Shown here in pieces: positions 36,406 to 45,592 of a stretch of 64,000 nt of DNA (the first letter of the stretch is position 1; the number at the start of each line of letters is the position of its first letter). Both the position numbers and the translations under genes were made by a program. The notes beneath the pieces were generated by a model. The model had not been told where the DNA came from and did no database searches. It saw nothing but the letters and a program-made list of their open reading frames with translations. The stretch spans positions 1 to 64,000 of the forward strand of contig NZ_BMPF01000006.1 in assembly GCF_014647455.2 (NCBI RefSeq), read 5' to 3'. The DNA is from Halarchaeum grantii. GTDB taxonomy: Archaea > Halobacteriota > Halobacteria > Halobacteriales > Halobacteriaceae.

Positions 36406-36906
36406 ATGGCGTTTGGCTCGCGGCCGGTGCTCGGCATCGCGGCGGAGACCCTCGACTTCGCGCTCGAGGCGGCCGAGGACTCCCACCCGAACGAGTACCT
36501 CGGCGTCCTCCGAGGGACGCCGGCCGCCGAGTACGACCTCGACGGCGACGGTGACGGCGACCTGATCACGGACGTCCTCTTCATCCCGAAGACGACGTCG
36601 AGTCCCGTACAGGCGACCCTCCAGTCGGACCTCATCCCGAACGATAGCCACACCGTCGGGACGATACATTCCCATCCGAACGGCGTCCTGCGTCCGAGCG
36701 ACGCGGACCGCCAGATGTTCGGGCGCGGCTCCGTGCACGTCATCCTCGGTGCGCCCTACGAGCGCGACTGCTGGCGGGCGTTCGACCGCGAGGGCGAGCC
36801 GACGACGCTCGACGTCTACGACGTGGCGCTCCCCGCGCCCGAGGACTTCTTCGACTTCACGCAGGCGGACATCGACGCCGAGCTCGAGGAGGAGGACCGA
36901 CTATGA
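36406..36906 (+). CDS. JAMM/MPN metalloprotease
   Basis: A 166-residue JAB1/MPN domain protein. The zinc motif is complete: E in HPNEYLGVL (about 29) and [14 protein letters not shown] (H-x-H-x7-S-x2-D, about 87-100). Haloarchaeal JAMM proteins include desampylases that remove ubiquitin-like SAMPs, but I cannot tell whether this is one of them. A GGTTTAGC box lies about 30 bases upstream. Its TGA overlaps the ribL ATG by four bases, which ties it to flavin metabolism for translation at least. Confidence 0.85.
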   Translation: MAFGSRPVLGIAAETLDFALEAAEDSHPNEYLGVLRGTPAAEYDLDGDGDGDLITDVLFIPKTTSSPVQATLQSDLIPNDSHTVGTIHSHPNGVLRPSDADRQMFGRGSVHVILGAPYERDCWRAFDREGEPTTLDVYDVALPAPEDFFDFTQADIDAELEEEDRL

Positions 36907-37334
36907 CGGCGCGCGTCGTCGCGCAGGGCACCTTCGACTTGCTCCACCCGGGCCACGTGCATTATCTGGAGGAGGCGGCGGCGATGGGCGAGGCACTCCA
37001 CGTCATCGTCGCGCGCCGCGACAACGTGACGCACAAGGAGTCACCCGTCCTCTCGAACCGCCAGCGTCGCGACATGGTCGCGGCGCTCGACGCCGTCGAC
37101 GACGCGCGCGTCGGCCACCCCACGGACATCTTCGCACCCATCGAGGAGATCGAACCGGACGTGATCGCACTCGGCTACGACCAGCATCACGACGCGGACG
37201 CCATCGAGGCCGCGCTCCGCGAGCGCGGTCTCGACTGCGACGTCCGCCGGGCGTCCGCGCGCGACCCTGCGTACGAGGACGAACTCCTCTCGACGGGCGC
37301 GATCATCGACCGAATCCTCGCCGAGCGCGCTTAG
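36903..37334 (+). CDS. ribL: FAD synthetase RibL (cytidylyltransferase family)
   Basis: A 143-residue nucleotidyltransferase that adenylates FMN to FAD in archaea. Motifs are [17 protein letters not shown] (about 9-25, with the H-x-G-H pair) and the C-terminal signature [12 protein letters not shown]. The RibL-type K in [14 protein letters not shown] is present. The close overlap with the JAMM gene recurs in haloarchaea as far as I recall. Its stop shares TTAG with the convergent cyclase gene. Confidence 0.88.
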   Translation: MTARVVAQGTFDLLHPGHVHYLEEAAAMGEALHVIVARRDNVTHKESPVLSNRQRRDMVAALDAVDDARVGHPTDIFAPIEEIEPDVIALGYDQHHDADAIEAALRERGLDCDVRRASARDPAYEDELLSTGAIIDRILAERA

Positions 37335-37978
37335 TCCTCGACGACGGCCACGGCACGCACGGGCGCGCCGTCAGCTTCGACGCGGAGCGGATACGCCGTC
37401 AGGCGGAAGCGCGACGGGAGCGCGTCGAGGTCGCGGAGGTTCTCGAAGACGAGTCGGTCGGCCTCGAAGAGCGCGTGGTGTGCGGAATAGCCCTCGGGGT
37501 CGTCGTCGGTGTCGGCATCGCCCGCAGGCGGCGACGGGTCGGGGCTCGCGGCGTCGAGGGCGACGTGCTGGTCGCGTTCGGCGAGCTCGCGCGCCGTCGC
37601 GGGCGCGAGATACGGGTGGTCGCGGTAGCGCGGCGTCCCCCAGTGCGCGTCGAACCCCGTTCTGAAGACGACGACGTCCGCCGAGCCGTCGGCGGGGAGC
37701 GCGTCGGGCCGTATCGCCTCGCGCGGCCCGGCCTCGACGTCGACGAGGTGGGCGTCCATCGAGAACGTCCCGACATCGTACTCCGCGAGGCTCGGGCCGT
37801 CGGCGAGCAGGTGGCTCGGCGCGTCGACGTGCGTCCCGCTGTGCGTGGAGAGTGCGAGCTCGGTGACGCGGTACCCGTCGGCGGCCATCGTGGCGGCGGG
37901 CGAGACGGAGACGGTGGGGTCGCCCGGGTAGACGGGCATGCCGTCGGTGAGGGGGTGCGTGAGGTCGTGACGAGTCAC
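37331..37978 (-). CDS. Cyclase family protein (kynurenine formamidase-like)
   Basis: A 215-residue metal-dependent hydrolase. It starts [17 protein letters not shown] and has the family signature [13 protein letters not shown] (about 46-58), whose His and Asp bind metal. Members hydrolyse N-formylkynurenine, isatin or related amides; the substrate here is unknown. The start is GTG. An insertion rich in D, P and T (about 145-160) is typical of halophilic loops. Confidence 0.88.
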   Translation of the reverse strand: MTRHDLTHPLTDGMPVYPGDPTVSVSPAATMAADGYRVTELALSTHSGTHVDAPSHLLADGPSLAEYDVGTFSMDAHLVDVEAGPREAIRPDALPADGSADVVVFRTGFDAHWGTPRYRDHPYLAPATARELAERDQHVALDAASPDPSPPAGDADTDDDPEGYSAHHALFEADRLVFENLRDLDALPSRFRLTAYPLRVEADGAPVRAVAVVED

Positions 37979-38017
37979 GTCGAGGCGGAGGGGGCGGCGT
38001 CGAGAAAGCGCTCCGGT

Positions 38018-40486
38018 TCAGGTGGCCTCGTAGCGCTCGACGGCGTGCCCCCAGACCGCCATCGCGGAGGGCGTGACGATGACCGACATCAGGTAGGAAA
38101 GGAGGATGCTGAGGCCGGTGACGGCGCCGAACTGCCCGAGGATGGGCGTGATGGCGAGCACGAGCACGCCGATGCCGGTGACGGTGGTGAGCATGCTGCC
38201 GGTGAGCGACCCGCCGGTGCCGCGAACGGCGACCTCGATGGCGTCGTAGAGGTCGCGCTTGCGGTACTCGTCGCCGAAGCGGTGGACGATGTGCGCGGAG
38301 TAGTCGACGCCGAGGCCGATGCTGATGGAGAGGATGGTCGCGGTGAGGGCGTTCAGCGGGATGTCGAAGTAGCGCATCGTCGCCGCGATGAACGCGACCG
38401 TCAACACGATGGGGAAGAGGTTGACGAGGCCGAGCGTCGGCCGGCGCTCGAAGAGCCAGTAGCAGAAGAGCAAGAAGAGCGCGGTCAACAGGAGCGCGAC
38501 GGCGAGGCTCGTCAGCGCCGAGTCGAGGATGCTGTCCGTGATGTACTCGAAGACGACGGCTTGGCCGGTCGCGGTCGCGGTGAGGCGATAGCGGTCCTCG
38601 ACGACTTCGGCGTCCGCGACGACCTCCGCCTGCGTCGCGCTCGATTCGGCGGAGTAGACGACCTTCGCGCCGCGCTGGTCGTGCGAGATGTACTGGCGCG
38701 CCTGGTCGTGGTAGGGCGAGTCGAGCAGGCGGTCGTAGATGAGGCCGAGGTTGTCGTCGGGGACGCCGTCGTCGTCGATGTCGTTGCGCGCGACGAGTGC
38801 CCGGAATTCAGCGTTCTGGTCGGCGTAGCTGTCGATGACGCCGACGATGCTCTGGGTGTCGGCGTAGCGGCTGTCGTCCTCGGTGATGAACGAGCCCGGC
38901 GGGTCGTAGGCGGCGTGATGCATCGACTCCAAGGCGTAGTCTTGGCGTAACGGTCCTCTCACGTACATCGTCACGGAGCTCCCGCCGATGGAGTTGAAGT
39001 TGTCCTCGAGGTAGTTCAGCGTCCCCGTGACCTGGTACTCGTGGGGCGCGAACGGCTCGGGGAGGTCGTCGAGCCACGCGGGCGTGTCCTCGGGCGGGAG
39101 GAAGTCCTCCTGGTTGAACGAGGTGCTGACGCCGGTGCCGTAGCCGGCGACGACCGTCGTCGAGAGGACCATGACGATGAGGAAGACGTAGGGCGCCTTC
39201 CGCGCGATGAGGACGGGATAGCCGAGGAACTTCCCGGTGAGCGACCCCTCGCCGCCGAGGGGCTGGGTGCCGAACTGCCGGATGCCGTTGCGCTCGCGCC
39301 AGAGGTCCGTGTAGACCTTCGCGGCCGGGAGGAAGATGCCGAAGATGAGCACGGTGAACGTGATGCCGATGGCGGCGACGACGCCGAAGTCGCGAATCGG
39401 CCCGAGGCTGCTCGTGAGGTTCGCGAGGAACCCGAGGACGGTAGTCCCGGTGACGATGAAGAACGCGACGAGCAACTGGTCGGTCGCGATCTCCATGGAC
39501 TCGACGACGCCGTGGCCCTCCGTGCGCTCCTCGCGATAGCGGTTGACGGCGTGGATGCCGAAGTCGATACCGACCGCGAGGAGGAGCGGCGGGACGGCGA
39601 TGAGCATCTGGCTGAACGGGATGCCGGCGACGCCCATGAACCCGAACGTCCAGATTATCGCCATGACGAGCGAGACGACGCCGAGCAGGAGGTCGAAGGG
39701 GTCGCGATAGCTGAAGACGAGGAAGACGAGGATGAGCAGCGCGGCGGCGGGGACGACGATGAGCAGCGAGTCCATGATGACGTTCGCGAACTCGGCGGAG
39801 AGGATGCCGCTCCCGAAGACGGTGATGTCGCGCGCGCCCTGCCGGTCGAGCGTGGTCTCGACGCGCTGCTGGATGGTGGAGACCGGACTGGAGCCGCCGG
39901 ACGTGCCGGCGGAGGAGCCTCCCGCGCCGGGCACCTGATGGGTGACGACGGCGACGGTGGCGCTCGCGCTCGCGGCCTGCGAGTTGAAGTCGTCGCTGAG
40001 CGAGGAGGCGAAGCCCGGGCTCTCGGCGGCCCGCCGGACGGCGGCGTCGATCTGCGCGGGCGTCGCGCCCTCGACGGCGTCGATCTTCTCCGCGTACGTG
40101 TCCGCCTGCGGGTCGATGAGGAGCGCGACCGTGTCGGCGACGCTGGACGCGCTCTGCACGCGGAGGCTCTCGCGCGACGCCAACTCCTCTTCGGCCCGGA
40201 GCAGCCGCAGGAGCGCGGGCTTGGCGAGGACGTTCTGGTCGCGCTGGATGAGCTGCGTGCTCGCGACGTCCTCGGAGAACGACTGCCCGAAGACGCGGTC
40301 GACGTCGTTCAGCGCCTCCTGAGCGGGGCTCCCGGATGTGAACTGGCTGGTTCCGGACTCCGTGGAGACGTTCCCGAGGCCGGCGGTGAGCAGCGCCGTG
40401 ACGAGGAGGAACGCGATGATGACCGTTCCCGGTCGCTCCCCGACGAGATGATCGATCCGCTCGATGACGTCCTCGTAGCTAGCCAT
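38018..40486 (-). CDS. RND/MMPL-family transporter
   Basis: An 822-residue membrane protein with two repeats, each an N-terminal helix, a large external loop, and five helices (about 220-400 and 660-820). SSD-like helices carry VGIDFGIHAVNRYREE in the first half and IGLGVDYSAHIVHRFGDE in the second, the typical paired acidic motifs of MMPL proteins. Substrate could be lipid or a hydrophobic compound. It starts ATG at 40486, sharing a base with the stop of the upstream CARDB-like gene, so both form one functional unit. A GTG one codon earlier is possible. Confidence 0.88.
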   Translation of the reverse strand: MASYEDVIERIDHLVGERPGTVIIAFLLVTALLTAGLGNVSTESGTSQFTSGSPAQEALNDVDRVFGQSFSEDVASTQLIQRDQNVLAKPALLRLLRAEEELASRESLRVQSASSVADTVALLIDPQADTYAEKIDAVEGATPAQIDAAVRRAAESPGFASSLSDDFNSQAASASATVAVVTHQVPGAGGSSAGTSGGSSPVSTIQQRVETTLDRQGARDITVFGSGILSAEFANVIMDSLLIVVPAAALLILVFLVFSYRDPFDLLLGVVSLVMAIIWTFGFMGVAGIPFSQMLIAVPPLLLAVGIDFGIHAVNRYREERTEGHGVVESMEIATDQLLVAFFIVTGTTVLGFLANLTSSLGPIRDFGVVAAIGITFTVLIFGIFLPAAKVYTDLWRERNGIRQFGTQPLGGEGSLTGKFLGYPVLIARKAPYVFLIVMVLSTTVVAGYGTGVSTSFNQEDFLPPEDTPAWLDDLPEPFAPHEYQVTGTLNYLEDNFNSIGGSSVTMYVRGPLRQDYALESMHHAAYDPPGSFITEDDSRYADTQSIVGVIDSYADQNAEFRALVARNDIDDDGVPDDNLGLIYDRLLDSPYHDQARQYISHDQRGAKVVYSAESSATQAEVVADAEVVEDRYRLTATATGQAVVFEYITDSILDSALTSLAVALLLTALFLLFCYWLFERRPTLGLVNLFPIVLTVAFIAATMRYFDIPLNALTATILSISIGLGVDYSAHIVHRFGDEYRKRDLYDAIEVAVRGTGGSLTGSMLTTVTGIGVLVLAITPILGQFGAVTGLSILLSYLMSVIVTPSAMAVWGHAVERYEAT

Positions 40487-42066
40487 CACTGACGCCTGTA
40501 GTAGAGGTAGCCGCCAGCGACGACGACGATGAGAACGACGCCGCCGATGAGGGCGATGGGCGGCCCGCTACCCCCCTCGGGTGCCGTTACGGAGAGCGGG
40601 ACCTGATAGTAGTTCGAGAGCTTCGTCTCCCCGCCGGTGTCGTACTGGAAGTCCATCGAGACGGGGTAGGTCTTCTCGAGCGCGGAGCCGGAGGCGGAGA
40701 GCGAGAACGTCACGTTCGTCGTCTCGCCGGCCTCGAGGTGGGAGACGAACGCTTGGTCGTCGCTGGCGGAGATCGGCGCGTCCGCGTACACCTTCGCGTC
40801 CACGTTCGTGACGGCGGTGTCGCCGTTGTTCGTGAGGCGGAAGGTGACGGTCTCGCCCGAGCCGGCCGCGAGCGTGCCGTCGACGGGTTCGACGACGAAG
40901 CGGTCGCGCTCGGGTGCGATGTCGACGGTCGCCGGGAGGTCGTCGCTCTGACGGGTGTCGCCAGCGTCGTTCCTGTAGCGGACGCCGAGGTCGAGTTGCC
41001 GCGGGCCGGCCTCGGCGCTATCGGTGACGTCGACCGGGAAGGAGACGCTGACGCTCTCGCCGGCGGCGACCGAGCCGACCGCGTATTCGTTCCGACCGGG
41101 GACGACGTTCGCGCTGGTCGAAGAGAGCGTGACGACGGCGTTCGAGACGGCCGTCGGGCCGGTGTTCGTGACGGTCGCGTTCAGCGTCCCTTCCTCGCCG
41201 GCGCGGAGGGTGCTCGAGACGTCGCCGAGCTCGAACGTCTGCTCGGGGAGCGGCTTGACGGCGGCGAGGAGGCTGTCGGACCGCTCGGTGTTGCCGTTCT
41301 CGTTCGCGTACGTGACCTGTGCGTCTAGCGTGTAATTCTGCGCGTCCGCGTCGGCGGCGACGGAACTCGAGACGGAGACGGTGCGGTTCTGGCCGACGGC
41401 CCACGAGCCGACGTAGGCGGTGACGGGGCTGCCGTCGCCGACGACGAACTGGGAGCCCTGCGGGCTGACGGTGACGCGGGCGTCATCGGCGGGCTGGGAG
41501 CCGACGTTCTGGAGGGTGAGCCGCGTCGTGCCCGTGTCGCCGACGGAAGCGTTCGTGGACGTGTCGACGACTTCGAAGCGCGGTTCGTCCTTCACTTCGA
41601 GGGTCACGTCGAGCGACTGGGTTACCTTCTTGTCGTCCCGGACGCCGCCGTCGTAGACGGAGTAGATGTACGTCACTTCGACCGGGACGGTGTACGTGCC
41701 GGGCTCGGCGCTCCGGTCGACGGCGACGCGGAAGGAGGTGGGAAGCGCCGCGCCCTCGGTGAGCTGTGATTGGCCGTTCGCCCGGAGGACCTGCGTCCCC
41801 GTCTTCACGTCGATGGGGGCGCTGCCGTCCTCCATCGTCACGCGGACGTTACGGGCCGTCGTGGCCTGACTGAGCTCCGTGCCCGTGTACCCCGACGCGG
41901 AGACGTCCGGGGCGTTCGAGACGACGACCGTCAGGTCGGTCTCTTGACCGGGGGAGACGGTGTCGTCGGCCAGCGCGGCCGTGAGGTTGGGGGCTGGGGC
42001 GGCGGCGGCGATACCACTCGCGGCGACGACGCCGACGAGGAGACACACGAGGAGTGCGCGTTTCAT
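40486..42066 (-). CDS. Exported NEW3/CARDB-like surface protein
   Basis: A 526-residue protein with a Sec signal (RALLVCLLVGVVAASGIAAA), four or so beta-sandwich repeats with the N-T/N-x-G-x-A-V pattern (LQNVGSQPADDARVTVS, VTNTGPTAVSNAVVTLS, RLTNNGDTAVTNVDAKV), several N-glycosylation sequons, and one C-terminal membrane helix (PPIALIGGVVLIVVVAGGYL). It belongs to the COG1361 type S-layer-like proteins. It is coupled to the RND transporter, likely as its external partner. Confidence 0.85.
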   Translation of the reverse strand: MKRALLVCLLVGVVAASGIAAAAPAPNLTAALADDTVSPGQETDLTVVVSNAPDVSASGYTGTELSQATTARNVRVTMEDGSAPIDVKTGTQVLRANGQSQLTEGAALPTSFRVAVDRSAEPGTYTVPVEVTYIYSVYDGGVRDDKKVTQSLDVTLEVKDEPRFEVVDTSTNASVGDTGTTRLTLQNVGSQPADDARVTVSPQGSQFVVGDGSPVTAYVGSWAVGQNRTVSVSSSVAADADAQNYTLDAQVTYANENGNTERSDSLLAAVKPLPEQTFELGDVSSTLRAGEEGTLNATVTNTGPTAVSNAVVTLSSTSANVVPGRNEYAVGSVAAGESVSVSFPVDVTDSAEAGPRQLDLGVRYRNDAGDTRQSDDLPATVDIAPERDRFVVEPVDGTLAAGSGETVTFRLTNNGDTAVTNVDAKVYADAPISASDDQAFVSHLEAGETTNVTFSLSASGSALEKTYPVSMDFQYDTGGETKLSNYYQVPLSVTAPEGGSGPPIALIGGVVLIVVVAGGYLYYRRQ

Positions 42067-42139
42067 GAGTTGACGAGTCTCTGCGCGCGACTTGTGTCGG
42101 GTGTCACATAAGCGGTCCCCAACGGCCAGAAACTCCGCG

Positions 42140-42853
42140 TCAGTTTGTCGTCAGTCTGTCGTCTCCGAGCGCGGCGAGCAGGCGGTCGACGAGCGCCCCG
42201 TCGTACGTCCAGACGCCGTAGAACGCCCCGGGCGTTCGCTCCTCGGCGACGAGCGCGGACTTCTGTTGAGGGTCGGGACCGCCGTCGTAGACGACGAACC
42301 ACGTCTCGGTGACGTCCGGGGAGTCGTCGGCGTGAACGGTGACGCCGTCGATGCGGACGTCGGCATCGGGCGCGCCGTAGACGTGGACGTCGAGGTCGCG
42401 CGTCGCGAGGCGTGCGTAGGTCTCGCGCTGCTCTCGGACCGTGGAGAGACGCTGGAAGCCCGCGTGGAGGGTGCCGGAGCCGGCGCGCCACGCACGGTCC
42501 TCGACTTCGCGCGTCGCGTGGAGCGTCTGGCGGTGGTCGTAGGAGGCGAAGGTCGCGCCGTCGAGCGCTTCGAGGACCGGCTGATAGGGCGCGGGCTCGC
42601 CGACGCGCTTCGGTGGCGCATCGGGGTCGACGAGCGTCCGCAGGGCGGCGAGGCCGACGGCGGCCTCGAAGACGCCGTCGTGGGCGAGGACGGCGTGTTC
42701 GGCGGCGTCGGGGGGACAGCGACTGTAGCGGACGGCGACGTTCTGGGAGGCGAAGTAGTCGCGTAGCTCCGAGACGATGGCGTCGCGCTGGGCGTAGACG
42801 GTCAGCGTCTTCTCGTGACTGCGGACCGTCTCCAGGACGTCTCTGAGTCCCAC
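42140..42853 (-). CDS. DICT-domain sensory protein
   Basis: A 237-residue soluble protein. The C-terminal half shows the DICT signature (WFVVYDGGPDPQQKSALVA, FYGVWTYDGALVD), a domain otherwise linked to diguanylate cyclases and two-component systems and common in haloarchaea. The N terminus (LRDVLETVRSHEKTLTVYA) is also typical. Its GTG start at 42853 lies 24-31 bases from a GATATAGC box read on the minus strand. Signal and partner are unknown. Confidence 0.82.
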   Translation of the reverse strand: MGLRDVLETVRSHEKTLTVYAQRDAIVSELRDYFASQNVAVRYSRCPPDAAEHAVLAHDGVFEAAVGLAALRTLVDPDAPPKRVGEPAPYQPVLEALDGATFASYDHRQTLHATREVEDRAWRAGSGTLHAGFQRLSTVREQRETYARLATRDLDVHVYGAPDADVRIDGVTVHADDSPDVTETWFVVYDGGPDPQQKSALVAEERTPGAFYGVWTYDGALVDRLLAALGDDRLTTN

Positions 42854-42940
42854 GGTGGCCGTCTCTCTCACACACAGATATAGCTGTGGGGGCGGTCGGG
42901 GAGCGGTGACACTATGGGCCGGTCGGCCCTCCCTCCAGCT

Positions 42941-43591
42941 ATGAGTACGCGACGCGACTATCTCGCGACGGCGGGCGCGCTCGGTGTCGGCCTCCTCGCG
43001 GGCTGTCTGGGCTCGGGCGGTGACGGGTCGAGCGTGGACGTCGAGGTGGTGGAGTCGATGCCGACGCCGGTCCGGGGCGACCCGGACGCGGACGTGACGG
43101 TGCAGGTCTTCGAGGACTACGCGTGCCCGCACTGCGCGACGTACGCGACGGAGGTCGCACCGCGCGTCTTCGAGGAGTACGCGACGCCGGGGACGATCCG
43201 CTACGAGCACCACGACTTCCCGATTCCGGTGAGCGAGACGTGGTCGTGGGCGGGCGCGAACGCGGCGCGCGCGGTCCAAGAGCAGGTCGACGTCGAGGCC
43301 TTCTTCGAGTACACGCACGACCTGTTCGCGAATCAGGGCGCGTACGTGGGGCAGGGCGACGCGGGCTACGACTTCCTCGGGTCGACGGCCGAGGAGTACG
43401 GCGCGGACGCGGATGCCGTGGTTCGGGCGGCGAAGGGCGGGAAGTACGACCCCGTCCTCCGGGCGGGCAAGCAGGCGGGTCGGGACATGGGCCTCGACGG
43501 CACGCCCGAGGTGTACGTGAACGGGTCGGCCACCGACGGCTACGAGTACGGGACGGTTCGCGACGCCATCGAGGCGGCCCGCCAGTCGTAG
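42941..43591 (+). CDS. Tat lipoprotein, DsbA-like thioredoxin
   Basis: A 216-residue extracytoplasmic thiol-disulfide protein. TRRDYL plus a hydrophobic run and lipobox LAGC give Tat export and lipid anchoring. The redox motif CPHC is in FEDYACPHCATYA (about 60-63). GLDGTPEVYVNG contains the cis-Pro loop. The family (thioredoxin_4) oxidises or isomerises disulfides of exported proteins. ATG at 42941 puts the twin Arg near the N terminus; an in-frame ATG at 42914 is less likely. The halocyanin gene follows. Confidence 0.88.
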   Translation: MSTRRDYLATAGALGVGLLAGCLGSGGDGSSVDVEVVESMPTPVRGDPDADVTVQVFEDYACPHCATYATEVAPRVFEEYATPGTIRYEHHDFPIPVSETWSWAGANAARAVQEQVDVEAFFEYTHDLFANQGAYVGQGDAGYDFLGSTAEEYGADADAVVRAAKGGKYDPVLRAGKQAGRDMGLDGTPEVYVNGSATDGYEYGTVRDAIEAARQS

Positions 43592-43657
43592 CGTCGGCGA
43601 CGCCATCAGGAAGGAACGGACCGATACGACTTTTCTGTCGGCGTCACAACGTCCGAT

Positions 43658-44083
43658 ATGGACCGACGCAGCTACCTCGCGAGTGTCGGCGCGGCGGGTG
43701 TCGCCGCGCTCGCCGGTTGTGGCGGAAGCTCGGACTCCCAGACGTCGACGACGACGCTCCCGCCGGACACCGTCCAGTGTGACCTCGTCGACTACGCCTT
43801 CGAGCCCGGTACCGACTCCGCCCTCGAAATCGACGCCGGGACGACCGTCCGCTTCGTCTGGAAGACCGGCGGACACAACGTCGTCCCCGAGGAGAAGCCC
43901 GCCGATTCCGACTGGGAGGGCGAACCCGAGATCCTCGGCGAGGGCCACACCTACGACTACGAGTTCACCGTCCCGGGACGCTACCACATCGTCTGTGAAC
44001 CCCACGTCAACATGGGGATGGTCGGCGACATCGTCGTCCGCGACACCGAGTCCACGACGGCCGCGACGAACGACTCCGCCTGA
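43658..44083 (+). CDS. Halocyanin-type blue copper protein
   Basis: A 141-residue exported electron-transfer protein. A Tat motif DRRSYL and lipobox LAGC are followed by a short T-rich linker and a plastocyanin fold. Type-1 copper ligands are visible: H in TGGHNVVP (about 73), then C, H and M in HIVCEPHVNMGMVG (about 112-121). Halocyanins shuttle electrons at the outer face of the membrane. It lies 66 bases after the DsbA-like gene in the same direction. Confidence 0.92.
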   Translation: MDRRSYLASVGAAGVAALAGCGGSSDSQTSTTTLPPDTVQCDLVDYAFEPGTDSALEIDAGTTVRFVWKTGGHNVVPEEKPADSDWEGEPEILGEGHTYDYEFTVPGRYHIVCEPHVNMGMVGDIVVRDTESTTAATNDSA

Positions 44084-44189
44084 GCGACGCGGCCCGGGCC
44101 CGCCCCGGTGACGCGACGGGCGCGCGAGAAACACCGCCCGCGTCTCCGTGCGGCCGCGTCGCACGTCCACTCCTCACAACCGTGCGAAA

Positions 44190-44217
44190 CCGGCACAAAA
44201 CCAGTGAATCGTGCCGG
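44190..44217. promoter_or_regulatory. Inverted repeat upstream of tfb
   Basis: CCGGCAC (44190-44196) and GTGCCGG (44211-44217) form a perfect 7-bp inverted repeat with a 14-base AT-rich centre, about 90 bases ahead of the tfb start and 60 ahead of its TATA box. It could be an operator or a hairpin ending the halocyanin transcript. Confidence 0.35.
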
Positions 44218-44276
44218 AGAGCGCCCGTCCGACGCCGAGACGCCGAAAGAGTACTATGGGGGAATGGGCAAAGGGC

Positions 44277-44282
44277 TTAAAT
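44277..44282 (+). promoter_or_regulatory. TATA box of tfb
   Basis: TTAAAT lies 26-31 bases before the ATG at 44308; the transcript should be leaderless. Confidence 0.65.
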
Positions 44283-44307
44283 CTATCGTTGTTCTTGGTA
44301 AGGATAC

Positions 44308-45270
44308 ATGGTACGCCCCAGCCGCCAGCAGGAGCGAGACGTCGAGGCGGAGACGACAGACGCGGAGCAGGAGGGGACGCGCACGTGTCCGGAGTGTGAG
44401 TCGGAGAACCTCTCGGTGAGTGCGGATCAGGGGGAGCTCATCTGTGAGGACTGTGGCCTCGTTCTGGAGGAGGACAACGTCGACCGTGGACCGGAGTGGC
44501 GGGCGTTCAACCACTCCGAGCGCCAGCAGAAGAGTCGGGTGGGTGCGCCGACCACGCAGACGATGCACGACAAGGGTCTGACCACCCAAATCGACTGGAA
44601 GGACAAGGACGCCTACGGGCGCTCGATCTCCTCGAAGAAGCGCTCGCAGATGCACCGCCTGCGCAAGTGGCAGGAGCGCATCCGCACGAAGGACGCCGGC
44701 GAGCGCAACCTCCAGTTCGCGCTCTCCGAGATCGACCGCATGGCGTCGGCGCTCGGCGTTCCTCGGAGCGTGCGCGAGGTCGCCTCGGTCATCTATCGGC
44801 GCGCGCTCAAGGAGGACCTCATCCGCGGACGCTCCATCGAGGGCGTCGCGACCTCCTGCCTCTACGCGGCCTGCCGCAAGGAGGGCATTCCGCGCTCGCT
44901 CGAGGAAGTCGCGGAGGTCTCCCGCGTCGACCAGAAGGAGATCGGGCGTACGTATCGCTACGTCGCCCAAGAGCTCTCCCTCGAGATGGAGCCCGTGGAC
45001 CCGAAGCAGTTCGTCCCGCGCTTCGCGAGCGAGCTCGGCCTGAACGAGGAGACCATCGCGAAGGCGAACGAGATCATCGACATCTCCGCCGAGCAGGGCC
45101 TCCTCTCCGGGAAGAGTCCCACCGGGTTCGCGGCGGCCGCGATCTACGCCGCGAGCCTCCTCTGCAACGAGAAGAAGACCCAGCGCGAGGTCGCGGACGT
45201 CGCGCAGGTCACCGAGGTCACCATCCGCAACCGCTATCAGGAGCAGATCGAAGCAATGGGGTTCGAGTAG
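44308..45270 (+). CDS. tfb: Transcription initiation factor TFB
   Basis: A 320-residue TFIIB homologue that bridges TBP-bound promoter DNA and RNA polymerase. The N-terminal zinc ribbon has four Cys ([11 protein letters not shown] and [10 protein letters not shown], about 26-50). The B-reader region reads [21 protein letters not shown]-like. Two cyclin folds (about 120-215 and 215-310) carry repeats with [20 protein letters not shown] and [14 protein letters not shown]. The C-terminal helix-turn-helix [11 protein letters not shown] contacts BRE. Haloarchaea carry several TFBs; I cannot say which one this is. Confidence 0.97.
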   Translation: MVRPSRQQERDVEAETTDAEQEGTRTCPECESENLSVSADQGELICEDCGLVLEEDNVDRGPEWRAFNHSERQQKSRVGAPTTQTMHDKGLTTQIDWKDKDAYGRSISSKKRSQMHRLRKWQERIRTKDAGERNLQFALSEIDRMASALGVPRSVREVASVIYRRALKEDLIRGRSIEGVATSCLYAACRKEGIPRSLEEVAEVSRVDQKEIGRTYRYVAQELSLEMEPVDPKQFVPRFASELGLNEETIAKANEIIDISAEQGLLSGKSPTGFAAAAIYAASLLCNEKKTQREVADVAQVTEVTIRNRYQEQIEAMGFE

Positions 45271-45297
45271 GCCGGCCCGCAGGGGCCGAAAACGCGA

Positions 45298-45319
45298 GCG
45301 GGGAGCGCTAGCGACCCGC
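45298..45319. terminator. CTAG-core hairpin after tfb
   Basis: GCGGG (45298-45302) and CCCGC (45315-45319) enclose the 12-base loop GAGCGCTAGCGA. The loop is the exact reverse complement of the loop in two elements at 58.6-58.8 kb. It stands 28 bases behind the tfb stop, where a terminator would be expected. Confidence 0.45.
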
Positions 45320-45493
45320 GCGCGCCATCGCGAACCGCTGGACGAACGCGCGACGGCCGAGCACTCCCGACTCTCTCCCGTTTCGACGCCACGAGCCGTC
45401 GTTGGGGCACGCGCGGCTCGCGGCGTCGGGCCGGGTCGGTTTCCGACGGGCTGACGCGAGTGGGTCGTCGTCCGGCATCAACGCTCTCTGAGC

Positions 45494-45578
45494 CGTCGAA
45501 CCGGGCGTCGCTTCGCGCCGCTTGCTCGCCGCTCACGCGTCGAACCGGGCGTCACTCCACGCCGCTTGCTCGACGGCT
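45494..45578. repeat. Imperfect tandem repeat in the tfb/oxidoreductase gap
   Basis: Two units beginning CGTCGAACCGGGCGTC and continuing to CGCCGCTTGCTCG start at 45494 and 45538 (period 44) with few differences. The GAGCCGTCGA that precedes unit 1 also recurs at the end of the oxidoreductase gene, so the gap seems to hold duplicated 3'-end sequence. The rest of this 308-base gap (45271-45578) contains the CTAG-core hairpin near tfb and no convincing gene. Confidence 0.6.
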
Positions 45579-45592
45579 CTACGAGCCGTCGA
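45570..45592 (-). terminator. Hairpin across the oxidoreductase stop codon
   Basis: TCGACGGCTC (45570-45579), a 3-base spacer and GAGCCGTCGA (45583-45592) make a perfect 10-bp stem. The TAG stop of the convergent MDR gene (45579-45581) is within it. A stable hairpin at this place suits 3'-end formation or protection. Confidence 0.5.

Noticed and set aside
45320-45490. Small genes in the tfb/oxidoreductase gap
   Set aside because: Open frames there are arginine- and proline-rich and overlap the repeats; no promoter or conserved-looking composition.
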